A stretch of 64,000 nt of DNA, taken from assembly GCF_014235765.1 (NCBI RefSeq), contig NZ_JACMYH010000005.1:159490-223489 (forward strand), in the 5' to 3' direction. Shown one piece after another: positions 1 through 9,141 of the stretch. The position numbers and the translations under genes were made by a program. The notes under the pieces are model-generated. The model ran no database searches. It had not been told where the DNA came from and saw nothing but the letters and a program-made list of their open reading frames with translations. How positions within the stretch are numbered: the stretch's first letter is position 1; every line of letters starts with the position of its first letter. The stretch is from Pseudomonas baltica. GTDB taxonomy: Bacteria; Pseudomonadota; Gammaproteobacteria; Pseudomonadales; Pseudomonadaceae.

Positions 1-208
1 CGCTGCCGGCGCTGGTCTCGGCCGCCGCTGCATTGTCCGCCGCTGCACGAGCCTGCCCTGGCAGCTGTCCGTCGCAGTGCTCGGTCAATGCCTGGGCAAA
101 GAAGTCCTGCCACAGCGCACTTGCAGCACCCAGGGTCTGGATGTTGTGCTGGCTGAAGTCGCCGATGGGCGAAATGTAACCTGGCGCTGTGGAATTGATG
201 ACGGACAT
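1..208 (-). CDS. N-terminal fragment of an unidentified protein
   Basis: An open frame on the minus strand starts with ATG at 208 and runs without a stop off the left edge, giving 69 codons. The protein begins MSVINSTAPGYISPIGDF and soon becomes rich in alanine, glycine and serine. There is no signal peptide or recognisable domain in the part that can be seen. It is divergent from rsmJ, with about 95 bp between the two starts. The ribosome binding site is weak, and an in-frame GTG at 220 is an alternative start. I do not recognise the family; the function is unknown. Confidence 0.6.
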   Translation of the reverse strand, partial: MSVINSTAPGYISPIGDFSQHNIQTLGAASALWQDFFAQALTEHCDGQLPGQARAAADNAAAAETSAGS

Positions 209-303
209 GGCACTCGGCACGCTTGGGCTCTGGCAAAATGCCTGGCAAAGTTCTTATCGGCGGCGTGCGCCGATCTTTTAGCCTTTCGATACAGGAATCT
301 TCA

Positions 304-1086
304 GTGGAGCAGCAAGCCGGTGGTCGCATCCAGGTTCAGGCGCAGAACGACGCCTGCGAACCGCAAGCCGAACGATGGGCGCAACGTCTGCATCTGCCTC
401 GCCAGTTGCCCGACGCCGATTTCGTGCTGCAGGTCGACGAAACCGGCCTGCAGTTGCAACAACTGGGCGCGGACGCGCCGGGGCCCGTGCGTGTGGATTT
501 CGTCGAGGGCGCCGTCGCTCACCGACGACTGTACGGCGGTGGCAGCGGTCAGATGATCGCCAAGGCCGTTGGCGTGCAGCCTGGCGTGCGCCCGCGGGTA
601 CTGGATGCCACGGCCGGCTTGGGCAAGGACGCGTTCGTGTTGGCCAGCCTGGGCTGCGAGATGAGCCTGGTAGAGCGTCAGCCGATCATCGCCGCGCTGC
701 TCGAGGACGGACTGGCCCGTGCCCAGGGTGACCTGGAGGTAGGCGCCATCGTTGCACGCATGCATCTGCTTCAGGGCAACTCGATCGAGGTCATGCAGCA
801 GTGGCAGGGCGAAGCGCCCCAGGTGATCTACCTGGATCCGATGTTTCCCCATCGCGAAAAAAGTGCGTTGGTGAAGAAGGAAATGCGCCTGTTCCGGCCG
901 CTGGTGGGCGATGACATGGACGCGCCGGCCCTGCTGGCCGCCGCCCTGGCCCTGGCCAGCCACCGGGTAGTGGTCAAACGACCGCGCAAGGCGCCGTGCA
1001 TTGAGGGCTGCAAACCGAGCCATGCGCTGGAAGGCAAGTCCAGCCGCTACGATATCTATCCGAAGAAAGCGCTGAAGCCGACGTGA
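304..1086 (+). CDS. rsmJ: 16S rRNA (guanine1516-N2)-methyltransferase RsmJ
   Basis: RsmJ (YhiQ family) methylates G1516 of 16S rRNA using S-adenosylmethionine in the cytoplasm. The SAM-binding loop is visible as LDATAGLGKDAFVLASLG near residue 105, followed by the acidic VER end of strand two. The family's DPMFP motif and a lysine-rich stretch (HREKSALVKKEMR) follow near residue 180. I chose GTG at 304 because AGGA sits about nine bases upstream and because family proteins begin close to this point. An ATG at 223 in the same frame would add 27 unlikely residues. The predicted length of 260 residues is normal for the family. Confidence 0.9.
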   Translation: MEQQAGGRIQVQAQNDACEPQAERWAQRLHLPRQLPDADFVLQVDETGLQLQQLGADAPGPVRVDFVEGAVAHRRLYGGGSGQMIAKAVGVQPGVRPRVLDATAGLGKDAFVLASLGCEMSLVERQPIIAALLEDGLARAQGDLEVGAIVARMHLLQGNSIEVMQQWQGEAPQVIYLDPMFPHREKSALVKKEMRLFRPLVGDDMDAPALLAAALALASHRVVVKRPRKAPCIEGCKPSHALEGKSSRYDIYPKKALKPT

Positions 1087-1185
1087 TGAATGGACGCAGG
1101 TTGTAGGCCAGGACGACCCCCGGCGCCCGGGGGTACGTAGGATCGGTCCTGATTTTTTCCCAGCCGGTTTTAGCCCGATGCGCTC

Positions 1186-1206
1186 AAATAGAATCAAGTC
1201 TCATTT
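1186..1206 (+). promoter_or_regulatory. Candidate Fur box before the siderophore receptor
   Basis: AAATAGAATCAAGTCTCATT reads as two Fur-like half sites (AGAATCA and TCTCATT) with a slightly altered spacer. It ends about 18 bases before the ATG of a TonB-dependent receptor, which is where Fur sites lie in such genes. The match is partial, so this is a proposal based on position and half-site resemblance. Confidence 0.4.
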
Positions 1207-1223
1207 GTAGTGAGGCTGTATAC

Positions 1224-3413
1224 ATGTACCGTTCTACAGGAGTTTGCACATTGCCCCGCCGTTCGGCGCTGGGCCTGGCGTTGATCGGTTGCGCCGCAGG
1301 TGCCAATGCCCACGAAGGGCCCGAATCGCTGGTGCTCGACAAGCTGAGCGTGATCGGCAAGCAGGCCGCGCCACCCTACCAGGTCGAGCGTTCGGCTTCC
1401 GCCAAGTACGCCGTGCCACTGCTTGACGTGCCGCAAACGGTTACCGTTGTCCCGCGCCAGATCATGCGCGAGCAGAATGCCCTGAGCCTGCGCCGGGCAC
1501 TGTCCAACGTCTCCGGCATCTCCTTCAATGCGGGCGAGGGCGGCGGCGGGTCGGGAGACAGCATCAACATCCGCGGTTTCAGCGCCAATGCCAACCTGCA
1601 GATCGACGGCCTGCGCGACTCTGCGCAGACCAGCCGCAGCGACCTGTTCAACCTGGAGCAGGTCGAGGTCATCAAGGGGCCCAGTTCGGTGTTCGGTGGC
1701 GCGAGCGCCACCGGCGGCTCCATCAACCTGATCACCAAGCTGCCGGTTGCCGACAGCTTCACCGAGCTGGGCGCCGGCGTTGGTACCGATCGCTATCGCC
1801 GCCTGACCCTGGACACCAATCAGCAGTTGCACGACCTGGGTGACGGCACCCTGTTTCGTCTCAATCTGATGGCTCACGAGAACCACGTGCCGGGGCGCGA
1901 TCGCATCGAACAGCAGCGCTGGGGCCTGGCGCCGTCGCTGATGTTCGGGCACGGCAGCGACACGCGCCTGACCCTCAGCTATTTCCACCAGAGCGATGAC
2001 AACCTGCCCGACTACGGCGTGCCTGCACGCGATGGCAAGCGCTTGCCGGGCGTCAAGACCAGTCACTACTACGGCTGGCGCAACCTGGACCAGGACCGCA
2101 CCGACACCGACAGCCTGACGGTCAAGTACGAGCACGACCTGAACCCGGACTGGAGCGTGCAGAACCTTGCCCGGCTCAGCCAGGTTGACCGCGATGCCAC
2201 CGTGTCCGCTTCCCATGTCAGGCTGGCCAAGCTTCCGGCGCTACGCTACCTGCCGGCAGGGCCGCAAGCCTATCGGCGCGACGTGCAGACCCGCCTGGCG
2301 ATGAACCAGACCAGCCTGACCGGTCATTTCGATACCTTCGGCCTGGGCCATACCCTGGTGGTCGGCGCGGAACTGTCGCGCGAAACCTACGACCGCAAGG
2401 CCTCGGGCTATGCCGTGGAGTCCTTCTACCCAGCCAACGGCTACGATCTGGCCAACCCGCCGGGTTACTGGAGCGGGCCGAAGGTCAAATCGCCTACCAG
2501 CGTGGCGCACAACAGCATGGAAGATCGCGCCCTGTACGTGTTCGATACCCTGGCCCTGGACGAGCAGTGGGACCTCAGCCTGGGCCTGCGCTACGACCAC
2601 ATGCGGGCCCAGGCCAGTAATCGCTCGGCCAGCGGCGTTCGGACCCAGGCCGGCTCAACCGACGGCGTGTTCAGCCAACGTGCCGGCCTGGTCTACAAGC
2701 CCGCCGAGAACGGCCGCTTCTACGTCGCCTACGGCACCTCGTTCAACCCTTCGGCCGAGAACCTGCTGACCTACGGCGGTGGTCTTTCCGACAGCACCCA
2801 GAGCCTGGAACCCGAGAAGGGCAAGACTTGGGAACTGGGTACCAAGTGGCAATTGCTCGATGAGCGGCTGCAGCTGGAAGGCGCGCTGTTCCGGGTGGTC
2901 AAGGACAACGTGCGCGAGCGCTTGAGCGACGGCAGCAACTTGCTTGCCGGCAAGCAGCGCGTGCAGGGGTTGGAATTGGCAGCCACGGGCGCATTGAGCG
3001 AGAAGTGGCACGTGTTCGCCAACTACACCCTGCAAAGCAGCGAGACACTGAAGTCGGTGGCCAATCCCGAACGCATAGGTCAGGCACTGAAAAACACGGC
3101 GCCCCGATCTTTCAATCTATGGACCGCCTACCAGCTTCCCAGCGACATTACCCTGGCCTACGGCATCCGCCACGTCGGCAAACGCAACCTGACGTCCCAG
3201 GATCAAATCAAGCTCGATGCCTACTGGGTACACGACGCGATGCTGGGCTACCGGGCATCCGACAACCTCGAGCTGCAGCTGAACCTGAGCAACCTGACCG
3301 ACACGAAGTACGTCGAGCGGGTGCGCACGGTCATCGGCAGCGATACCCGTTCTTCGGCCGTGGAGTTCGGTGATGGTCGTGCGGCGGTATTGAGCAGCGT
3401 CTATCGGTTCTGA
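1224..3413 (+). CDS. TonB-dependent siderophore receptor
   Basis: This outer-membrane gated barrel would import a ferric siderophore using energy from TonB-ExbB-ExbD. A signal peptide ends near residue 29 (GCAAGANAHE). The plug domain follows with VPQTVTVVPRQIM, the INIRGFSANANLQIDGLRD block and VEVIKGPSSVFGG. The C-terminal barrel ends in the expected aromatic residue (SSVYRF). At 729 residues it has normal length and resembles catecholate receptors of the Fiu/PiuA type, but the substrate cannot be read from the sequence. There is no N-terminal signalling domain, so regulation is more likely by Fur than by a sigma/anti-sigma pair. ATG 1224 has GAGG eight bases upstream. A TTG at 1251 has a better AGGAG and gives a tighter signal peptide, so it is a serious alternative start. 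Confidence 0.88.
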   Translation: MYRSTGVCTLPRRSALGLALIGCAAGANAHEGPESLVLDKLSVIGKQAAPPYQVERSASAKYAVPLLDVPQTVTVVPRQIMREQNALSLRRALSNVSGISFNAGEGGGGSGDSINIRGFSANANLQIDGLRDSAQTSRSDLFNLEQVEVIKGPSSVFGGASATGGSINLITKLPVADSFTELGAGVGTDRYRRLTLDTNQQLHDLGDGTLFRLNLMAHENHVPGRDRIEQQRWGLAPSLMFGHGSDTRLTLSYFHQSDDNLPDYGVPARDGKRLPGVKTSHYYGWRNLDQDRTDTDSLTVKYEHDLNPDWSVQNLARLSQVDRDATVSASHVRLAKLPALRYLPAGPQAYRRDVQTRLAMNQTSLTGHFDTFGLGHTLVVGAELSRETYDRKASGYAVESFYPANGYDLANPPGYWSGPKVKSPTSVAHNSMEDRALYVFDTLALDEQWDLSLGLRYDHMRAQASNRSASGVRTQAGSTDGVFSQRAGLVYKPAENGRFYVAYGTSFNPSAENLLTYGGGLSDSTQSLEPEKGKTWELGTKWQLLDERLQLEGALFRVVKDNVRERLSDGSNLLAGKQRVQGLELAATGALSEKWHVFANYTLQSSETLKSVANPERIGQALKNTAPRSFNLWTAYQLPSDITLAYGIRHVGKRNLTSQDQIKLDAYWVHDAMLGYRASDNLELQLNLSNLTDTKYVERVRTVIGSDTRSSAVEFGDGRAAVLSSVYRF

Positions 3414-3421
3414 ACACCGCC

Positions 3422-3435
3422 GTAGCCCTGGCTAC
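3422..3435. terminator. Short inverted repeat between convergent genes
   Basis: GTAGCC-CT-GGCTAC lies in the 18-bp gap between the stop codons of the receptor gene and the lipoprotein gene. It may serve as a shared terminator, but there is no T-run, so the call is weak. Confidence 0.2.
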
Positions 3436-3833
3436 CGCGAAGCGGCATCCATGCGGATACGCAGCGGCTGCTCATCCTTGCCATCCAGCGTCACGCCGTG
3501 ATGCTGGGTGCTGACGAACAGCAGGTGCCCGTCGGCTTCAACGCGGGCACTCACCGAATAGCGATGCCCCGGCTTGACCTGGGCCGGGTCGTATTCAAGT
3601 TTGAACGGCAGCGGCACCTGGCCAGTGATCGGGCCACTCTGCCGGGCCAGGGCCACCGCAGGGGCGTCAGCCAGGGATACGTCCTGCAGGCTCACGGTCA
3701 ATACGGCCGAAGGCGGCAAGGCGATGCGCTGCAGATAGAACGCCTCCCCCTCGAGCGTGGCCTTGGGTGCGGGCTGCATGCTGCTGCAGGCGCCGATGAG
3801 GGCGCTGAATACGATCAGTGAAAGGCGCTTCAT
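3432..3833 (-). CDS. YbaY-type lipoprotein
   Basis: A short signal sequence ends in a lipobox (SALIGACSS, lipidated Cys about residue 16), so the protein should be membrane anchored and face the periplasm. The body of about 115 residues is a single beta-rich domain of the YbaY/YscW family (LPPSAVLTVSLQDVSLADAPA...). Members resemble type III secretion pilotins but are found in many bacteria without that system; the role is unknown. ATG 3833 was chosen because GGAG lies six bases upstream and the lipobox distance is correct. An ATG at 3845 would add only MEIT. It is convergent with the receptor gene and lies 60 bp downstream of plsB's end on the other side. Confidence 0.75.
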   Translation of the reverse strand: MKRLSLIVFSALIGACSSMQPAPKATLEGEAFYLQRIALPPSAVLTVSLQDVSLADAPAVALARQSGPITGQVPLPFKLEYDPAQVKPGHRYSVSARVEADGHLLFVSTQHHGVTLDGKDEQPLRIRMDAASR

Positions 3834-3893
3834 GGTTATCTCCATTTACAAATTCGGCCGTCAGGCAAAAGCATAGGCAAAGACCGTCGTCGA

Positions 3894-6377
3894 TCACAGC
3901 CCATCGGCGGCCTCATCGCTGCGGTGCAGCGCAACCTGGCGGATCGACAGGCGTATTTCAGCGGGCAATACCCGTTTGGCAGCGCCTTCGGCCAGCTCAT
4001 CGAGCATGGGGTGGTGGCTCAACTTGCCTTGGGCATCGCGGCGCAGTACCCCTTGATCGAGAAGGGTCTGAATGAAGTGACGGAACAGGCTCTTGTCGAA
4101 GAACTCCGGGGCGTTCAGGCCATGCAGGATCGACAGGCGCTGGGCCATGGTGGTGCACAGGTTTTCCAGTTCTTCGGCGCTGAGGGTGTTCTGCCCGGCA
4201 TTGAGCAACAGGGCGATGGCCATGTAGAAACGCTGCAGGGTCTGCGCGATGGCACGCGACAACAAGGTCAGCAGCACGAATTGCCGCGAACTCGGCGCGG
4301 GGCGCAGGTACACACCGTTTTCCAGGCGCAGCAGGCCTTGTTCGACCAGCGCTTGCAGCCACTGGTCAATCACCTCGTCGAGCTGCCCGGCGTTCCAGCG
4401 GATGAACAGTTCGGCCTGCAGATAGGGGTACAGCGCATGGGCGTAGCGCAGGATCTGCTCGCGGGTCATGCGCGAAGTGCTCTGGAAGAAGCTGGCAAGC
4501 AGCGCGGGCAGGGCGAAGATGTGCAACACGTTATTGCGGTAATAGGTCATCAGCACCGCGTGCTGTTCGTCCAGATACAGGATTTTGCCCAGGGCATCGC
4601 TCTGTTCGGACAGCAGCTGCATGCCCTGGACATGAGCGATCAGGCTGCGGGCATCGCCAGTGGGAACGGTGGTATGAGGCGAGTAGGGCACCTGGCGCAG
4701 CAGGGTCAGGTACAGGTCGAGTACCCGTTCCATTGCCCGTTCGTCCAGAGCCAGCTTGCTGGTCGACAGCAGTGCCAGTGCCACCAGGTTTACCGGGTTG
4801 ATGGCTGCGGCCTCGTTCATGTGGCGAGCCACGCGGATACTCAGGCGGTGCGTGGTTTCGTTCAGCCAGTCGGGCTTGAACTGCGGCGCCAGGTCTTGCT
4901 CGCGCCAGCCAGGCTGCTGTTCATCGAGAAAAGCCTGCAGCTTGATCGGCTCGCCGAAGTTGACCGCCACTTGGCCAAAGCGCTGCTTGAGTGCGCCGAT
5001 GACCTTGAAGACGTCCAGAATCGACTCTTTCTTCTTCGCCGCGCCGCGCAGCTCGCCCAGGTAGGTACGGCCTTCCAGCACGCGTTCGTAGCCGATGTAC
5101 ACCGGTACGAAGACGATGGGCGTACGCGAGGAGCGCAGATAGCTACGCAGGGTGATGGCCAGCATGCCTGTCTTGGGTTGCAGCATGCGTCCGGTGCGCG
5201 AGCGCCCGCCTTCGACGAAGTACTCCACCGGAAAACCCTTGGTGAACAGGGTGTGCAGGTATTCGTTGAACACGGCGCTGTACAGCGGATTGCCCTTGAA
5301 AGTGCGGCGCATGAAAAACGCCCCGCCTCGGCGCAGCAGGCTGCCGATCACAGGCATATTGAGGTTGATGCCGGCAGCAACATGGGGTGGCGTCAGGCCG
5401 TTCTTGAACAGCAGGTAAGACAGCAGCAGGTAGTCGATGTGGCTGCGATGGCATGGCACATAGATGATCTCGTTGCCACGGGCAACGTCCTTCACACCGT
5501 CGATGTTGTTGACCTTGATGCCGTCGTAGATCTTGTTCCAGAACCAGCTGAGCACCACTTCCATGAAGCGGATGGCGGTGTAGGTGTAGTCCGAGGCGAT
5601 TTCGTTGCCGTAGTGCAACGCTCGGGCCTCGGCCTTTTCCAGGGTGATGTGCTCGCGTTCGGCTTCTTCGGCAATGGCCTGGCGCACCAGTGGGTCGCGC
5701 ACCAGACCCTTGACCAGATGGCGGCGGTGGGAAATGTCGGGGCCGATGACTGCCGTCTTCAGGTTGCGAAAATGCACACGCAGGATGCGCTGGGCCATGC
5801 GCACCGTTCGCTCGTGACCCTTGTTCTGCTGCACCAGCTCGGCCAGGTGGATTGGCTCGGAAAACTGTACGCGGGTCTTGCGTCCCAGGATCAGAATGCT
5901 GACCAGCTTGCGCAAGCGCCCGGTAACCGCCCAGCTGTCGGCGAACAGCAGCTTCCAGGGGCTGGATTCGCTCGCTGGCGACTGGCCCCAGAACACGCTT
6001 ACCGGAATGATCTGCGCATCTTCGCCGGCGTTCTGTGCCAGTGCCGTGACCAGCCGCGCCAGGGTGGGCGGGGCGCCGCGCTTGTCTTGCCGGCCCAGCC
6101 AGTCAGGGTCCGGGGTCAGGTAGAACACCGCCGTGGGCTCCATGAGATCGCCGATGGCCACGGGCAGCACCGGGCGTGGCAGGCCGGCTTTGCTGCATTC
6201 GCGGTCGACCACGGCAAGGTCGGCCAGCGAAGGTGATTGCAAGGCGTACAGCACGGGCCTGCTGCGATCCAGGTTCAAGGTGAACGAGGACTGGTTGATG
6301 GTTTCAGACCGAACCCACAGGTACAACAAGCGGCGCAAGGTGCCGAACACGAGGCGGTGCAGAGGTGAGCGGGTCAT
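3894..6377 (-). CDS. plsB: Glycerol-3-phosphate 1-O-acyltransferase PlsB
   Basis: PlsB transfers a fatty acyl group to the sn-1 position of glycerol-3-phosphate, the first step of membrane phospholipid synthesis, at the inner membrane. The acyltransferase signature motifs are intact: HRSHIDYL (the HX4D box) near residue 310, then FVEGGRSRTG and PIVFVPVYIGYERV. The length of 827 residues fits the family. It stands alone on the minus strand, with REP sequences upstream. The identification is firm because all four acyltransferase blocks occur in order. Confidence 0.95.
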   Translation of the reverse strand: MTRSPLHRLVFGTLRRLLYLWVRSETINQSSFTLNLDRSRPVLYALQSPSLADLAVVDRECSKAGLPRPVLPVAIGDLMEPTAVFYLTPDPDWLGRQDKRGAPPTLARLVTALAQNAGEDAQIIPVSVFWGQSPASESSPWKLLFADSWAVTGRLRKLVSILILGRKTRVQFSEPIHLAELVQQNKGHERTVRMAQRILRVHFRNLKTAVIGPDISHRRHLVKGLVRDPLVRQAIAEEAEREHITLEKAEARALHYGNEIASDYTYTAIRFMEVVLSWFWNKIYDGIKVNNIDGVKDVARGNEIIYVPCHRSHIDYLLLSYLLFKNGLTPPHVAAGINLNMPVIGSLLRRGGAFFMRRTFKGNPLYSAVFNEYLHTLFTKGFPVEYFVEGGRSRTGRMLQPKTGMLAITLRSYLRSSRTPIVFVPVYIGYERVLEGRTYLGELRGAAKKKESILDVFKVIGALKQRFGQVAVNFGEPIKLQAFLDEQQPGWREQDLAPQFKPDWLNETTHRLSIRVARHMNEAAAINPVNLVALALLSTSKLALDERAMERVLDLYLTLLRQVPYSPHTTVPTGDARSLIAHVQGMQLLSEQSDALGKILYLDEQHAVLMTYYRNNVLHIFALPALLASFFQSTSRMTREQILRYAHALYPYLQAELFIRWNAGQLDEVIDQWLQALVEQGLLRLENGVYLRPAPSSRQFVLLTLLSRAIAQTLQRFYMAIALLLNAGQNTLSAEELENLCTTMAQRLSILHGLNAPEFFDKSLFRHFIQTLLDQGVLRRDAQGKLSHHPMLDELAEGAAKRVLPAEIRLSIRQVALHRSDEAADGL

Positions 6378-6473
6378 AGGCCAGGGCTTGGGGGGAAAAC
6401 GCTATTTTACCGGCTTTTGCCGAGGTAAGTGATGCAGGGTGTCGGCGAATATCTTCGCGCGGCTACGGGCTCT

Positions 6474-6564
6474 TTCGCGGCCACTGGCCGCTCCTGCAGG
6501 GGTTTTGCATGGCCTGCCCGCAGCGGTCCCGAATGGTTCCGCAGGAGCGGCCACTGGCCGCGAA
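6474..6564. repeat. Inverted pair of REP elements
   Basis: Two copies of the TTCGCGGCC..GGCCGCTCCTGC palindrome face each other (6474-6498 and 6541-6564) in the 205-bp gap before plsB. Paired REPs of this type can form a long cruciform or RNA hairpin. The rest of the gap holds no obvious gene. Confidence 0.75.
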
Positions 6565-6582
6565 CCGTCGCGCTGCGGTGTA

Positions 6583-6960
6583 TCAACTGGTACGCCAGGT
6601 AATTTCCTCTTCGCCATCGTCGCTGATACGGATCCAGCGGTCGGCATTCTCTTCGCCTTCTTCTTCCACCCAGCTGCCAGGCGCACAGCGCACCTCTACA
6701 TTCAGGGCCTTGAAAGCTGCACGGGCGCAGGCCACGTCGTCGTCCCACGGCGTGGCGTCGCTCTCCAGGTACAGGCTGTTCCACTTGCCGACCGCTTTGG
6801 GCAGCCAGGTGACCGGCACGTCGCCCGCCTGGCACTTCCAGGTCTGGCCTTTCTGCTGCCAGTCGCTGCAGGGGCCCAGGGCCTGGCCGAGCCATGCGGC
6901 GATGGCCTTGTGATCGACGTCGGCGTCCTTGAGGTAAATCTCGATATCGGGTTGGCGCAT
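6583..6960 (-). CDS. Conserved small acidic protein of unknown function
   Basis: The 125-residue product begins MRQPDIEIYLKDADVDHKAI and is rich in acidic residues and tryptophan (about eight Trp). It has no signal peptide or membrane segment, so it is probably cytosolic. The C-terminal half carries WVEEEGEENADRWIRI and ends in EEEITWRTS. It follows rlmA on the same strand after a 12-bp gap, so it is probably cotranscribed with dapE-rlmA. I do not recognise a named domain. Confidence 0.7.
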   Translation of the reverse strand: MRQPDIEIYLKDADVDHKAIAAWLGQALGPCSDWQQKGQTWKCQAGDVPVTWLPKAVGKWNSLYLESDATPWDDDVACARAAFKALNVEVRCAPGSWVEEEGEENADRWIRISDDGEEEITWRTS

Positions 6961-6972
6961 GGGTAGGCTCGC

Positions 6973-7785
6973 TCAGTCTTGACGCACAAAGTAATCGTAG
7001 CGCATGGATACCGTGACCACGAACGGCCGCGGCTGTTCGATCACCGCGGTCCGTCGCTCGGCGCTGGCGCGCCAGCCATGCGGCGTCATCGCCAGCAGGT
7101 TGGCGCGCGATTGCGCGTCGATCAGCTTGAGCTTGAAGGTCAGGGTTTCATGGTGGGCATGCTGCATGCCCTCGGGCACCTGCAACAGGTGTTTGTCGTC
7201 GACGTAGTCGCGCACCTCGTCATACAGCTGTTCGCGCAGCTCCATCAGGTGGCCGCTGGTGGGTCCCACACGCATCAGGCCACCCCCCGGCGCCAGCAGG
7301 CGCTTGGCTTCGTCCCAGTCCAGCGGGCTGAAGACGCTGGTCAGGAACTGGCAGCTGGCATCGGCAAGCGGTACACGCGCCATGCTGGCCACCAGCCAAT
7401 GCACCGACGGCGCTCGCTTGCAGGCGCGTTTGACCGCCTCGCGGGAGATGTCCAGGGCATACCCGTCGGCGCGCGGCAGCGCCTGGGCGATCTGTTCGGT
7501 GTAGTACCCTTCGCCACAGCCGATGTCCAGCCAGCGCCGAGGCCAGCGCTCGGCTGCAAGCTCGGCCAGGCGCTGGGCCACCGGCGCATAGTGGCCTTCG
7601 TTGAGGAAGTCCCGGCGAGCCTCGACCATGGCCTGGTTGTCGCCGGGGTCGCGGCTGTTCTTGTGCTGCACCGGCAGCAGATTCAGGTAGCCCTGGCGCG
7701 CGCGGTCGAAACGGTGACCGCTGGGGCAGACCATGCCGTTGTCGGCGTTGGCCAGCATGGCAGTGCAGAGGGGGCAGGTGAGCAT
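6973..7785 (-). CDS. rlmA: 23S rRNA (guanine-N1)-methyltransferase RlmA
   Basis: RlmA methylates a guanine in helix 35 of 23S rRNA. The N-terminus shows the characteristic zinc knuckle, CPLCTAML followed by CPSGHRFD, within the first 25 residues. The methyltransferase fold follows, with the SAM loop WLDIGCGEGYY near residue 90 and FSPLDWDEAKRLL near residue 160. The length of 270 residues matches the family. Its ATG overlaps the dapE stop by one base (TGATG), so the two are translationally coupled. Confidence 0.92.
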   Translation of the reverse strand: MLTCPLCTAMLANADNGMVCPSGHRFDRARQGYLNLLPVQHKNSRDPGDNQAMVEARRDFLNEGHYAPVAQRLAELAAERWPRRWLDIGCGEGYYTEQIAQALPRADGYALDISREAVKRACKRAPSVHWLVASMARVPLADASCQFLTSVFSPLDWDEAKRLLAPGGGLMRVGPTSGHLMELREQLYDEVRDYVDDKHLLQVPEGMQHAHHETLTFKLKLIDAQSRANLLAMTPHGWRASAERRTAVIEQPRPFVVTVSMRYDYFVRQD

Positions 7786-8936
7786 CAGGCGAGTAACTCG
7801 ACGAGGGTCTGGTAGTAGATTTCGGTCAGCACATCGAGGTCGCTGGCCAGGATTCGTTCGTTGACCTGGTGGATCGTGGCGTTGACCGGGCCCAACTCGA
7901 CCACCTGGGTGCCGAGGGTGGCGATGAAGCGCCCGTCGGAGGTGCCGCCGCTGGTGGAGGCCTGGGTGTCGCGCCCAGTGACGTTCTTGATGCTCGCGGC
8001 CACCGCGTCCAGCAGCGCACCGGGCTCGGTCAGGAACGGCAGGCCGGACAGCGCCCAGTCCACGTGCCAGTCCAGGCCATGCTTGTCGAGAATCGCGGCC
8101 ACGCGCTGCTGCAGGCCTTCGACCGTGGACTCGGTGGAGAAACGGAAGTTGAACACCGCCGTCAGTTCACCGGGAATGACGTTGGTGGCGCCCGTGCCGC
8201 TGTTGAGGTTGGACACCTGGAAACTGGTTGGCGGGAAGAAGGCGTTGCCGTCGTCCCAGTGCTCGGCGGCGAGCTCGGCCAGGGCTGGGGCGACCAGGTG
8301 GATCGGGTTGCGGGCCAGGTGCGGATACGCCACATGGCCCTGCACGCCGCGCACGGTCAGAGTCGCACCGAGCGAGCCGCGTCGGCCGTTCTTGACTACG
8401 TCGCCGACCAGGGTGGTGCTCGACGGCTCGCCGACGATGCACCAGTCCAGGCGCTCGTTGCGTGCAGCCAGGCGCTCGACCACCGCTTTGGTGCCGTGAT
8501 GGGCCGGGCCTTCTTCGTCGCTGGTGATCAGGAAGGCCACCGAGCCCCTGTGGTTGGGATGGTCGCCGACGAAGCGCTCGGCGGCCACCAGCATGGCCGC
8601 CAGGCTGCCCTTCATGTCGGCCGCGCCGCGCCCGTGGAGTATGCCCTGCTCGTCGATCACCGCCTCGAATGGGGCGATCTGCCAGGCCTGGGTGGGGCCG
8701 GTGGGCACCACGTCGGTATGCCCGGCGAAGCACAGCACCGGACCGTCCTGGGTACCGTGGGTGGCCCAGAAGTTATCCACCTCTTCGATGCGCATCGGCT
8801 CCAGCGCGAAGCCAGCCTGCCCCAGGCGTTGCATCATCAGCTTTTGGCAATCGGCGTCCAGAGGCGTGACCGAAGGGCGGCGGATCAGGTCGCAGGCAAG
8901 CTGCAGCGTGGGCGAAAGGTCGGCGGCGGCCGTCAT
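7785..8936 (-). CDS. dapE: Succinyl-diaminopimelate desuccinylase DapE
   Basis: DapE hydrolyses N-succinyl-LL-2,6-diaminopimelate to diaminopimelate and succinate, supplying lysine and peptidoglycan precursors. It is an M20-family dizinc hydrolase. The zinc ligands can be placed in FAGHTDVVPTG, GRGAADMKGSLAAM, TSDEEGPA and GEPSSTT, in the expected order, and the C-terminal histidine lies in the ATIHQVNE block. The length of 383 residues is typical. The start has GGAG seven bases upstream. It is the first gene of the dapE-rlmA-small protein run. Confidence 0.95.
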   Translation of the reverse strand: MTAAADLSPTLQLACDLIRRPSVTPLDADCQKLMMQRLGQAGFALEPMRIEEVDNFWATHGTQDGPVLCFAGHTDVVPTGPTQAWQIAPFEAVIDEQGILHGRGAADMKGSLAAMLVAAERFVGDHPNHRGSVAFLITSDEEGPAHHGTKAVVERLAARNERLDWCIVGEPSSTTLVGDVVKNGRRGSLGATLTVRGVQGHVAYPHLARNPIHLVAPALAELAAEHWDDGNAFFPPTSFQVSNLNSGTGATNVIPGELTAVFNFRFSTESTVEGLQQRVAAILDKHGLDWHVDWALSGLPFLTEPGALLDAVAASIKNVTGRDTQASTSGGTSDGRFIATLGTQVVELGPVNATIHQVNERILASDLDVLTEIYYQTLVELLA

Positions 8937-9141
8937 GAAAACTCCAAAAGCAGGGGCGGCAAAGGGGCGACAGTCTAAAGCAAAAACCGGGGCGCGGCGG
9001 CAAGAAGAGCTCGAAGCGATCCGGGAACGATCGCGCTTTGCTTGGGAAATTTCCTCTGGCGTGGACGACAGCCGGTGGTCTAGGGTTTCAGTGAAGCCGG
9101 TCGTTCGCCGGTTCCTTCACCTGCCAGCGAGGATACGAGTC

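Noticed and set aside
3924..6236. A 770-codon open frame on the plus strand
   Set aside because: It is the antisense of plsB, whose acyltransferase motifs are intact; the antisense product has no recognisable domain. High GC makes such long shadows common here.
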